Source: a virus
Length of the DNA stretch: 64,000 bases
IMG/VR virus record: IMGVR_UViG_3300025647_000020
Location: 28,951 to 92,950 of that record
Direction: 5' to 3' (one strand)
Shown: one piece after another, positions 1 to 8,136 of the stretch
Position numbering within the stretch: position 1 is the first letter of the stretch
How the letters are laid out: each line of letters begins with the position of its first letter
Notes under the pieces: generated by a model
What the model was told of the DNA's origin: nothing
Seen by the model: the letters and a program-made list of their open reading frames with translations, nothing else
Databases searched by the model: none
Position numbers and translations under genes: made by a program

Positions 1-2021
1 CAATAGTTAGTACTTTAAATGTTTTATCTTCAAGTGATCTAACACTGAATTTAACTGTAGATTTGTCTTTTGATGGTACTACTAGTCCTAATTTGATTGG
101 CTACTATAAAATGTTAGATGTTGATATAACAAGAGAGTTAACTTTTCCCCAGACTGTTATATCTCTTGTTAATGAGGGTACTAATATCGAATATACCATT
201 ATTTGTGGAGATACAATTTATACGTGTGATGTATCTCCTACTAATTTAGTTGAAGAAATTTCACCAACAAATCAAACTTATGTTGTTACTTGTAATAATT
301 TAAACGGCAGATTAAATGTTATATCTGGTTGTACCAACCCAAATGCTTCTAATTATAATCCATTTGCTAATTTTAACGATGGATCATGTTATTTTATATC
401 TGGGTGTACAATTCCTTTAGCTGATAATTATAATCCCTTAGCTGCAATAGATGATGGATCGTGTGAATGTTCAAACTATGATGTTTATTTTAGATTAGAT
501 GAAATTAATGATGTAATAAATATTACTCCATCTAGCGGTGAAACTTGCATGATTTCAGTAAAATTTAAATATGCAGTAGAAATAAACTGCGATAGTATCA
601 CTGATAGAATCTTAGAAAATAATATTAGACTTACTGATAAATTAAATGATTTACAAATTGATTTAAATCTGTATAATATTTCTGGTGATGTTATTATGTC
701 ACAGCGGATATACACATATGATGAAAATCTTTCATTATATGGAGATGAAGGATTATGCAATTCAGTTTATGATTTATATTCATTTGAAAATGGGTTAAAT
801 TGTGATGATGATGTTTTGAGAAGATTTATACCTCAATATTTGAAAGCTGAAAAGGTTTTTCTTTTAAGTGAACCTGATATTAGAGTAGGGTTAAATATTT
901 CAAATTTTGATTTTGACCATAGAGTTCATATAGATGAGGTAGAAATTACTGTTTTTTGCAATGAAACAGTAAATGTTTGTAGATTAATTCCTGATACTTT
1001 TGGTTTTAATTTATATAAATCTATTTCAATTAAAGTTAACGATGAACGCGAGTATTTACTTAATTCAAAAGAAATTGATTTAAAAGTTAGTCCTCTTTAT
1101 CATATTAATAATGATGTTATTAAATATTTTAATAAATATGGTTTCTATGGTAAACGAGATAGATTATTTGCACTTACATTAGACGAAGTAAAATACGAAC
1201 TAATAAATGTAAGATCGAGAAAGACAGACAGTAAATATTTTCATAAACACGATATATATGACATATATTTAAGTAATCAAGAATCATGTTCTTTACCAAA
1301 TAATCAATTAGAATATGATTATTTAGATGCTATATATGGGATTATTCCCAATAACTGGAATACTGTTATTGAACCATTTATTGATCCCACTTTAATTAGA
1401 AATAATAGCACCTATATTTATGGAAATAACATATTCCACTGTGATAAATATGTTTATCGCAAATATACGTTAGATAAGGGATGTGATGCAGATGTCGATA
1501 ATACTGTTGAAATTATCAATGATGATATATGTATTGCAAATAGTGAATATAAATCAAGATTTGAACTAATATCAGCAATTAATGATTTATGCGTACCTTG
1601 TGAGGGTACTGGTATTACTTATTCTTTCTTTGATGATGGCATAAGTGAATCGGGGAGGTTAATACAATATACAGGAGATACCTTTACAGGTATAACTGAA
1701 GTTATTAATTTTGATACAAATATTTTTTCAGATTGTGAGTGTGTTCCTGTTAATATAGAAATTACAGCATATTCTATTCCTTCCAAGAATGTATTATTTG
1801 TTGAATTTATAACAAGTGGAGTTAATGATGTTAGTGAAATAAAAGCTTATGTTGATGGAGTATTACAAACGGGTATAAATACAAATATTAATTTTGACTT
1901 TAATACCCAAGCGGGAAACTATACTTATACAAACCATCAATTTGCAATTGATATACTTATTATAGTAGAAAATAACTGTGGAACTGACTCAGATGAATTA
2001 GTAGGTATTCCTACATTTTAA
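1..2021 (+). CDS. Cysteine-repeat virion structural protein, 5' truncated
   Basis: The frame is open from base 3 to the TAA at 2019-2021, so the start lies outside the window. Two adjacent copies of a motif of the form GCTnPxAxNYNPxAxxxDGSC are visible (about bases 325-470). This repeat is common in secreted and virion proteins of Bacteroidota and marine T4-like phages, where the cysteines probably stabilise a small calcium-binding-like fold. The rest is beta-rich, Asn/Asp-rich and without catalytic motifs. The next large structural gene follows after 14 nt. Likely a tail, baseplate or fibre-associated protein; the exact role is inference. Confidence 0.55.
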   Translation, partial: IVSTLNVLSSSDLTLNLTVDLSFDGTTSPNLIGYYKMLDVDITRELTFPQTVISLVNEGTNIEYTIICGDTIYTCDVSPTNLVEEISPTNQTYVVTCNNLNGRLNVISGCTNPNASNYNPFANFNDGSCYFISGCTIPLADNYNPLAAIDDGSCECSNYDVYFRLDEINDVINITPSSGETCMISVKFKYAVEINCDSITDRILENNIRLTDKLNDLQIDLNLYNISGDVIMSQRIYTYDENLSLYGDEGLCNSVYDLYSFENGLNCDDDVLRRFIPQYLKAEKVFLLSEPDIRVGLNISNFDFDHRVHIDEVEITVFCNETVNVCRLIPDTFGFNLYKSISIKVNDEREYLLNSKEIDLKVSPLYHINNDVIKYFNKYGFYGKRDRLFALTLDEVKYELINVRSRKTDSKYFHKHDIYDIYLSNQESCSLPNNQLEYDYLDAIYGIIPNNWNTVIEPFIDPTLIRNNSTYIYGNNIFHCDKYVYRKYTLDKGCDADVDNTVEIINDDICIANSEYKSRFELISAINDLCVPCEGTGITYSFFDDGISESGRLIQYTGDTFTGITEVINFDTNIFSDCECVPVNIEITAYSIPSKNVLFVEFITSGVNDVSEIKAYVDGVLQTGINTNINFDFNTQAGNYTYTNHQFAIDILIIVENNCGTDSDELVGIPTF

Positions 2022-2035
2022 TATAAACAAAGATT

Positions 2036-4114
2036 ATGTCATATATAGTTGAAAGAGGAGAAAAATTAATCCTAACAAAAGTAACTGAAAGAGGAAGAAG
2101 AGCTATCGCAAGAGGTAACTTTAATTTTTCTTTTTATAGTTTAGGTGATAGCGAAATAGATTATAAAAATACTGATGGATTAGCTTTAATAAAACCTAAA
2201 GATAATCACCCTACTCAAGTTTCTTTTCTTTCATTGGCAGATGAAGAAAAATATATCCCATTAACTACATTAAATTCTAATGTAGTTAAATTTTCTATTA
2301 AAAATAAGGCAAAAACTAGAGGTTTTTTTGATGAATGTTTTATTGATAATGCCACTTTTTTAGAAGAATGTACTAAAATACAAGGAACATTCAAACTAGA
2401 TAAATTAAATGGTACTAAAATATTGGATTTATCTGGTGTTATTGATAATACAGAGTTTAATCTTTTAAATGATGGTGATATTATAAAAATTAAAATACCT
2501 AATTTAGCTATACCTACAAGTGGTTATACAACTACTGTTGATCCTCAACCGTATTTATATTTTGCATTGGAGAAAAATAGTATGAGTCCTGTTTTAAGTG
2601 TAGATAGATTTTTACCATCATATAACTATGTGAGTAATGGATCACTAATTGATGTTGCGTTTTGGGTTTTACCTAGAAAGGAAGATGCCATCACATATTA
2701 CTCGCCTAGTGGACAAACAATAGAGTGGAATTCAGAATTATTGGAGTTTTATGAAAATTGTGAAAGTGGCGACACTAAAGTTTGGAATTTTAATAGGGTA
2801 TTTTGTGATAGTGTAATAGGTACTATTGAATGTGAAGAAGACTATCAGAATTATGGCTCACAGAATTATAGTTCTTTATTAGTTTACCTAAATGCATGTA
2901 AGGCATGTTCTGACATCTCTTCTACTAATTGTAATGATAACCTAGAATCCAGTGAATTACCAAATACCTCATTATCTATTATTCATTTTTCTAATTTTAA
3001 CACAAGGAATGAATATGGAGAATACCTATACATTGACTCTGTAAATAAATTTTATTTATGTTTACCAGAATTAATGTGGCATAATAGAGATTTTGGCGGC
3101 TCCAAATTAGGTGATATTATGGGGATGAGATTTGTTAGCGATGTAACAAAAAAATATTTCTACCCTGAAACATTAAATTTAGAATATTTTGACCTAATTG
3201 AAGATGGGTTTTATGTTCAAAGTGGTGTTACTCCTCTAGTAGTAGGAAAAGTTTTCCCATCTTTGAAAATGGCTATTATCGAAAATGAAGAATTACAGAC
3301 TGTTCTTTCATACAAATCTAATAGAAGCTACTCTTTACCTAAATTAAAGGCCAGACAAATTTCACCAACTGGTGGCGTTAATACAGGTATTTTAAAAAGG
3401 GGTAAAAGAATATATCTAACATATTACTTAGAATCAAACAATGGTATTTTAAACGTATTACCTCAAGGAGTTATTAGTTACTTAGATAATGTGGGCAATA
3501 TTGACCGGGATGTGGATTTTACTATTGAAGATGTAAATAAATTTCCTTATATGAGAAACTTAAATGATGGAAACTATGATGGATTAGGGTTTTTTGCAAA
3601 TAAATTTAAAGTATTGTATCAAATACAGGATGTAGGGGTATACCCAAAATCAGATGAATGGCAAATTGTTGATTTTACGAATAATATTATTTTGAACAAT
3701 GAGCCTTTGGGAACCATTGAACCGTTGATCCTAGAACGACAACTTGCATCAGATAATAATTTTATCTTAAATGAGGCTCGTGTAGAAATGCATGGTTTAG
3801 GTTTATATGATAATACTTATTTCTGTATAGCATGTGACTCATCTAACTTAACAATGGGGGATGAAAGACTGTTTATTGGGAATGTTGAAACCTATATAGG
3901 AGCGGCTGTCTATAAAAAAGTAATAAATATTATTATAAAATCACCAGATTTGAAAAAAACTGATAATAATAGTTATGAAATTGGGAACAAGTTTTTAAGT
4001 GAGATTTCATTTTATAATTCTGATTATGAGCAAATTGCAGTATCTAAATTATCAAGACCTGTTCAAATAAGAGAAAATAGTACAACAGAAATTGAAATAA
4101 TTTTTGATTTTTAA
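2036..4114 (+). CDS. Large virion structural protein (tail/baseplate-associated, unassigned)
   Basis: A 692-residue protein beginning with ATG 14 nt after the previous stop. The N-terminus (ERGEKLILTKVTERGRR, then FSLGDSEIDY-like text) resembles a segment seen at the start of large structural proteins of Bacteroidota phages, where a 'T-x-R-G-R' stretch precedes 'GDSEIDY'. The remainder is beta-rich with cysteine pairs in the middle and no enzyme motif. Position, size and co-orientation with the preceding repeat protein suggest a tail or baseplate component. It ends just before a host-type promoter, so it is the last gene of its unit. I cannot assign a specific T4 counterpart. Confidence 0.45.
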   Translation: MSYIVERGEKLILTKVTERGRRAIARGNFNFSFYSLGDSEIDYKNTDGLALIKPKDNHPTQVSFLSLADEEKYIPLTTLNSNVVKFSIKNKAKTRGFFDECFIDNATFLEECTKIQGTFKLDKLNGTKILDLSGVIDNTEFNLLNDGDIIKIKIPNLAIPTSGYTTTVDPQPYLYFALEKNSMSPVLSVDRFLPSYNYVSNGSLIDVAFWVLPRKEDAITYYSPSGQTIEWNSELLEFYENCESGDTKVWNFNRVFCDSVIGTIECEEDYQNYGSQNYSSLLVYLNACKACSDISSTNCNDNLESSELPNTSLSIIHFSNFNTRNEYGEYLYIDSVNKFYLCLPELMWHNRDFGGSKLGDIMGMRFVSDVTKKYFYPETLNLEYFDLIEDGFYVQSGVTPLVVGKVFPSLKMAIIENEELQTVLSYKSNRSYSLPKLKARQISPTGGVNTGILKRGKRIYLTYYLESNNGILNVLPQGVISYLDNVGNIDRDVDFTIEDVNKFPYMRNLNDGNYDGLGFFANKFKVLYQIQDVGVYPKSDEWQIVDFTNNIILNNEPLGTIEPLILERQLASDNNFILNEARVEMHGLGLYDNTYFCIACDSSNLTMGDERLFIGNVETYIGAAVYKKVINIIIKSPDLKKTDNNSYEIGNKFLSEISFYNSDYEQIAVSKLSRPVQIRENSTTEIEIIFDF

Positions 4115-4115
4115 T

Positions 4116-4146
4116 TAGGTTAATTAAAATATTGTTCTTATATTTG
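4116..4146 (+). promoter_or_regulatory. Bacteroidota-type promoter (TAG box, N20, TATATTTG)
   Basis: TATATTTG at 4139-4146 matches the Bacteroidota -7 box TAnnTTTG. Exactly 20 nt upstream is TAG inside TTAGG (4115-4119), the same variant -33 box seen at 37768 and 57138. It lies 20 nt before the nuclease gene and would drive the DNA-metabolism operon. Confidence 0.55.
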
Positions 4147-4165
4147 CCCTATAAACTAAAATAGG

Positions 4166-5488
4166 TTGAAAATAGGGAATAATTTATTTGAAGAATTATC
4201 ATATTCAGAAGTTTTTTTAGAAGAGGATAATCACATCTACATAAATAAAGTCACTGGAAAATTTTACAATTCAGTGACAGGGTTACTTTCATTGATAAAA
4301 AATGAATTTAACCAAGATGAGGCTATAAAAGGCATAACTCGTCAATACCAAACTTTTCTTAGTTGGTTTAATTTTAGTAAAATTCCATCAGAACATTTAA
4401 TTGAATATCTTTCTCTTTATATAAATTATAGGCAGTTTACAGTAAGAGAAGAAAAAGAATTTGAAGGTCGTAAATATTCGGGTTATGCCATGCAATTAAA
4501 AGATTATGTTACCCCATCAGAATTTTATATTGAATATTCTTTTTTAAAAGAAACTCAAGAAATTAAGCGTAAAAAAAATATATATATAGGACAAGATGGT
4601 AAATTAATGAATAAGGCTAGTATATTGGAAATGTGGAAAGACATGACTGATATAGCTAATCATTATGGTAACATAGTACACGTTACTTTAGAGAGAGAAA
4701 TCTTGGAAAAACAAGGGCTACTTGATTTAAAAAATGATGTTTTATTACAAGCCATACAAGACCATTTTTTTTGGATTAAAAAACATCTTCCACTTTTTTA
4801 TGAAAAATATCCAAACTCAAATCATTCTTTTGAAGAATATGAATTAAATTGCACTTTAGGAGAATTAATGACTCATATTATTATTGAGTTTTACAAAGTA
4901 CACCAATTTGTAGGAAGATGTATTGTACCTGAAAAGAGATTATTATATAAAAATTTAACTGGTACAAAAGACATTCATGAAGATATAGATGGTTATCTTT
5001 TTAATACAGGTGACCATAAAACAAATAAGGATTTTTCTTTTACGTCAGAGTATAATCAAAGATTATTAGCACCCTTTAACCATTTAGTACAAAGTGAATT
5101 TAATCTTTATACTTTGCAATTATCAATATATAGCTTTATGGTAGAGCAAGTATATAATAAAAAATTAAATGGGCAATATATTACCTATTATAATCGTAAA
5201 TATGGAGCATTTAAGAAATTTGAGATTCCTTATTTAAAGGATGAGGCAGAAGTATTAATTCAGTTAAATACTGATTGGATAGAAGAAAGAAAGAAACGAT
5301 TCCTTTGTTCATCGTTAGGTGGTTTAATTGAAGCAACAATTAAACCTATATGGATGGATCATTTTGCTAAGTCTTTTTACTACTTTGTTAAAAGTAGTAA
5401 AGAAAAGGGTGATACTGATGTAAAGGTATTTAAAGATTTTATTTTTCAATATGAGCATAAATATAAAAATGTAACTTATCATGGATAG
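4166..5488 (+). CDS. PD-(D/E)XK nuclease of the RecB/Cas4-like exonuclease type
   Basis: A 440-residue protein. The catalytic core is visible in the C-terminal half: GTKDIHEDIDG, then FNTGDHKTNK, giving the acidic residue and the D-x-K signature of PD-(D/E)XK nucleases, followed by a Q-x-x-x-Y-type motif (LQLSIYSFMVE) typical of the RecB/Cas4 exonuclease branch. I chose the TTG at 4166 because no ATG lies earlier in frame. The gene overlaps the following DNA methylase by 8 nt, and recombination genes gp47/gp46 lie downstream, which supports a role in end-processing or host DNA degradation. Substrate polarity cannot be read from sequence. Confidence 0.7.
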   Translation: MKIGNNLFEELSYSEVFLEEDNHIYINKVTGKFYNSVTGLLSLIKNEFNQDEAIKGITRQYQTFLSWFNFSKIPSEHLIEYLSLYINYRQFTVREEKEFEGRKYSGYAMQLKDYVTPSEFYIEYSFLKETQEIKRKKNIYIGQDGKLMNKASILEMWKDMTDIANHYGNIVHVTLEREILEKQGLLDLKNDVLLQAIQDHFFWIKKHLPLFYEKYPNSNHSFEEYELNCTLGELMTHIIIEFYKVHQFVGRCIVPEKRLLYKNLTGTKDIHEDIDGYLFNTGDHKTNKDFSFTSEYNQRLLAPFNHLVQSEFNLYTLQLSIYSFMVEQVYNKKLNGQYITYYNRKYGAFKKFEIPYLKDEAEVLIQLNTDWIEERKKRFLCSSLGGLIEATIKPIWMDHFAKSFYYFVKSSKEKGDTDVKVFKDFIFQYEHKYKNVTYHG

Positions 5489-6227
5489 AATAGTTTTAAA
5501 ACAAGGAGATTGTCTTGAATTAATGAAAGATATAGAAGATTCTAGCATTGATATGGTATTTGCAGATTTACCATATGGAACAACTAAATGTAGATGGGAC
5601 GTTGTTATTCCATTTGAACCATTATGGGAACAATATGAGCGAATTATTAAACCTAATGGAGCACTAGTATTCACAGCTTCTCAACCATTTACAAGTGCTT
5701 TAGTTATGAGCAACCCTAAAATGTTTAAATATGAATGGATATGGGAAAAATCAAAAGCTAGTAATTTTTTAAATGCTAAGAAAAATCCGTTGAAGGCTCA
5801 TGAAAATATTCTTATCTTTGGAAAGAAAAAAGTTAATTATTATCCTTTAAAAATAGAAGGTAAACCCTATAATAAAGGAAAGCGGAAAACAGAAAATGGT
5901 TATGCAACAGATGTCTATGGTAAAATGGATAGTGATTTTTTGGTTGTAAATAAAAAAGGCTTGCGTTATCCAAGATCAGTACAATATTTTAAAACTGCTG
6001 AATCAGAGGGTAAATATTTAGCTACTCAAAAACCAGTAGCATTAGTAGAATATTTCATAGAGACCTATAGCAAAGAAAATGACATTGTTTTAGATAATGT
6101 TTTTGGTTCTTGTACAACAGGCATAGCCTGTATTAATAAAAATAGACGATTTTTGGGTTTTGAAAAAGACAACACGAATTTTAATATTGGTGAAAAAAGA
6201 ATAAAAGAAAAATTTAATTTAATTTAA
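5481..6227 (+). CDS. DNA (adenine-N6 or cytosine-N4) methyltransferase, class beta
   Basis: A 248-residue protein with the catalytic motif DLPYGT near residue 30 (a D/N-P-P-Y-type motif with L replacing the first P) preceding the SAM-binding motif FGSCTTG near residue 207. That order marks the beta group of amino-methyltransferases. TQKPVALVEYFI before the SAM motif is the conserved 'KP' segment of phage and restriction-modification methylases. It probably modifies phage DNA against restriction. It overlaps the upstream nuclease by 8 nt and is followed 2 nt later by the next gene, so the three are co-translated. Target base and recognition site are unknown. Confidence 0.8.
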   Translation: MDRIVLKQGDCLELMKDIEDSSIDMVFADLPYGTTKCRWDVVIPFEPLWEQYERIIKPNGALVFTASQPFTSALVMSNPKMFKYEWIWEKSKASNFLNAKKNPLKAHENILIFGKKKVNYYPLKIEGKPYNKGKRKTENGYATDVYGKMDSDFLVVNKKGLRYPRSVQYFKTAESEGKYLATQKPVALVEYFIETYSKENDIVLDNVFGSCTTGIACINKNRRFLGFEKDNTNFNIGEKRIKEKFNLI

Positions 6228-6229
6228 TT

Positions 6230-7321
6230 ATGAACAAAACAGAAAAAATGTTAAAGGGGTATGGGTTTGATGATGTAACAATTATCCCTTATGCTGAAAA
6301 CAGTATTAAATCAAGAGGTGAGATAGGGATCAATTTTAATGAGTTAATTTATGTATCTCCTATGGATAGCATCATTAATGATGCCAACATAGATTTCTTC
6401 AGGAACAGAGGTATCATAGTACCACAAGTACGTAATATGTGGAAAAATGATAAATTAGCTAATTCGGGCTATGTTACTTTTTCATTGTCAGAAGCTAAGA
6501 ATTTAATTGACCATAAAGAATCAGATGAGTTTGAATATATGAGCAATCAATTAAAAAATAATAAAAAAGTTAATTTACTAATTGATATAGCAAATGGCCA
6601 TTTAACCGAATTATGGTCTGTTTGTTCGCAGATAAAGTCTTATTATAAGGATTATCTATATCTTATAATTGGTAATATTGCAAATCCTAATACATATAAA
6701 CATATATGTGACATGGAAATAGCAGATGCAGTAAGAGTGGGAATTGGAGGTGGTTCAAGATGTCATACATCATCTAAAACTGCTATTCACTATCCAATTA
6801 TTTCACTATTAAGTACAATCAAGGATATTAAAGATAAATATAATTATAAAGTTGATATTATAGCGGATGGTGGAATAAAAAATTCATCTGATATAATTAA
6901 GTGTTTTTGTGCAGGTGCTGATAAAGTTATGATGGGAAGTGTATTTGCAAAGACTTTAGAGTCTGCTGGTAAAAAATTTTTTACTGATGAAGATAAATAT
7001 ATTTTACCAGTAATGGATGCCAAAATTGATGGTATTGATATTGATATGGTGGAAAGATACCGTAGTGGACAAACAATATATAGTGAATATAGAGGTATGT
7101 CAACTAAAGATGTACAAATAAAAGAGGGAAAAGCTGCACCAACTTACGAAGAAGGTTTTATTGAAAATATAAAAGTTGAATATATGTTAGATGAACTTTT
7201 GATAGAAATTAATAACTCGTTAAGATCAGCTTTTTCTTATTGTAATGCGAGAACATTATCGGAATTTTATACAACTTCAATTTTCATACAAAATTTTAAT
7301 AATAACCACAATAGTTTATGA
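6230..7321 (+). CDS. GMP reductase / IMP dehydrogenase family enzyme
   Basis: A 363-residue TIM-barrel protein with family landmarks in order: FDDVTIIPY at the N-terminus, YVSPMDS, the active-site loop VGIGGGSRCHT with the catalytic Cys near residue 178, the phosphate-binding IIADGGIKNSSDI, AGADKVMMGSVFA, and the C-terminal flap region YRGMSTKDVQ. No CBS domain pair is present, which together with the length favours the GMP reductase side (GMP to IMP), but IMPDH activity is not excluded. It would adjust purine pools during phage DNA synthesis. Its location inside a nuclease-recombinase operon is unusual. Stop TGA overlaps the next ATG. Confidence 0.8.
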   Translation: MNKTEKMLKGYGFDDVTIIPYAENSIKSRGEIGINFNELIYVSPMDSIINDANIDFFRNRGIIVPQVRNMWKNDKLANSGYVTFSLSEAKNLIDHKESDEFEYMSNQLKNNKKVNLLIDIANGHLTELWSVCSQIKSYYKDYLYLIIGNIANPNTYKHICDMEIADAVRVGIGGGSRCHTSSKTAIHYPIISLLSTIKDIKDKYNYKVDIIADGGIKNSSDIIKCFCAGADKVMMGSVFAKTLESAGKKFFTDEDKYILPVMDAKIDGIDIDMVERYRSGQTIYSEYRGMSTKDVQIKEGKAAPTYEEGFIENIKVEYMLDELLIEINNSLRSAFSYCNARTLSEFYTTSIFIQNFNNNHNSL

Positions 7322-8136
7322 TAAAAAAAATATATCATAGTGCTGATTGGCAATATTGTGTCAGTCGTACTGAAAATTTTGACAATGCAGCTTCTCAATA
7401 TTTTAAATTAATAGTAGAAGATATAAAAAAATATGGTTTAGATAATAAAGAAGTTTTACAAGTCATTGCAGGTGATATTTTTCATAATAAAATGAAATCT
7501 TCTGTACAAGATTTTCTAGCAATAAAAGATTTTCTACGAAAATGTGGTGAAATATCAGAGGTTATTGTAACGGTGGGGAATCATGATTATGACATGAAAA
7601 ATAAACAAAGAGGTGATATGTTGTCATTAGTTTTTAATAATTTTTTGATACCAAATGTCAATTATTATTTAAACAGTGAGATTATAGAGTATGAAAATTT
7701 AAGATTTTTTATTATATCTAACTATGATGACAATAAGTTTCCAGATAATTACTCTACAGATATAGAGAAGAAAGATAAATTTAACATCGGTATATATCAT
7801 GATACGCTAGTAGAGGCATCTAATTATGGTGACGCTGGTAGTTCAAAGTTTTTTAAGAACTCTCTATCATTAAAGAAATTTAATGGCTTAGATGCGCTTA
7901 TAATGGGTGATATACACAAAAGACAAATATTATTATTATCTAATGGTGCAAAAGCGGTGTATAGTGGATCACCATATCAGCACCATTATGGTGAGAGTAT
8001 AAATAATCATGGCTTAGTTGTTTGGGATATAGATAACGAAATTACCCCTCACTTTATAGACATCGAACCAAGACAACGATTTATAAAAGCAAATTTCATA
8101 AATAATAAACTAAAAGTTTTAAATGAAGAAATTTAA
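7318..8136 (+). CDS. 47: gp47-like (SbcD/Mre11) recombination nuclease subunit
   Basis: A 272-residue calcineurin-like phosphoesterase. Motifs in order: SADWQY (residues 8-13), AGDIFH (about 51), VGNHDYD (about 86), GIYHDTL, MGDIHKRQ and GSPYQHHYGE. These supply the metal ligands of Mre11/SbcD nucleases. The usual D-x-H of motif I reads D-W-Q, so the first histidine is replaced by glutamine. With the next gene it forms the Mre11-Rad50-like complex that in T4 (gp46/gp47) drives recombination-dependent replication and host DNA breakdown. ATGA overlap upstream and 14-nt overlap with the gp46-like gene downstream imply translational coupling. Confidence 0.88.
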   Translation: MIKKIYHSADWQYCVSRTENFDNAASQYFKLIVEDIKKYGLDNKEVLQVIAGDIFHNKMKSSVQDFLAIKDFLRKCGEISEVIVTVGNHDYDMKNKQRGDMLSLVFNNFLIPNVNYYLNSEIIEYENLRFFIISNYDDNKFPDNYSTDIEKKDKFNIGIYHDTLVEASNYGDAGSSKFFKNSLSLKKFNGLDALIMGDIHKRQILLLSNGAKAVYSGSPYQHHYGESINNHGLVVWDIDNEITPHFIDIEPRQRFIKANFINNKLKVLNEEI

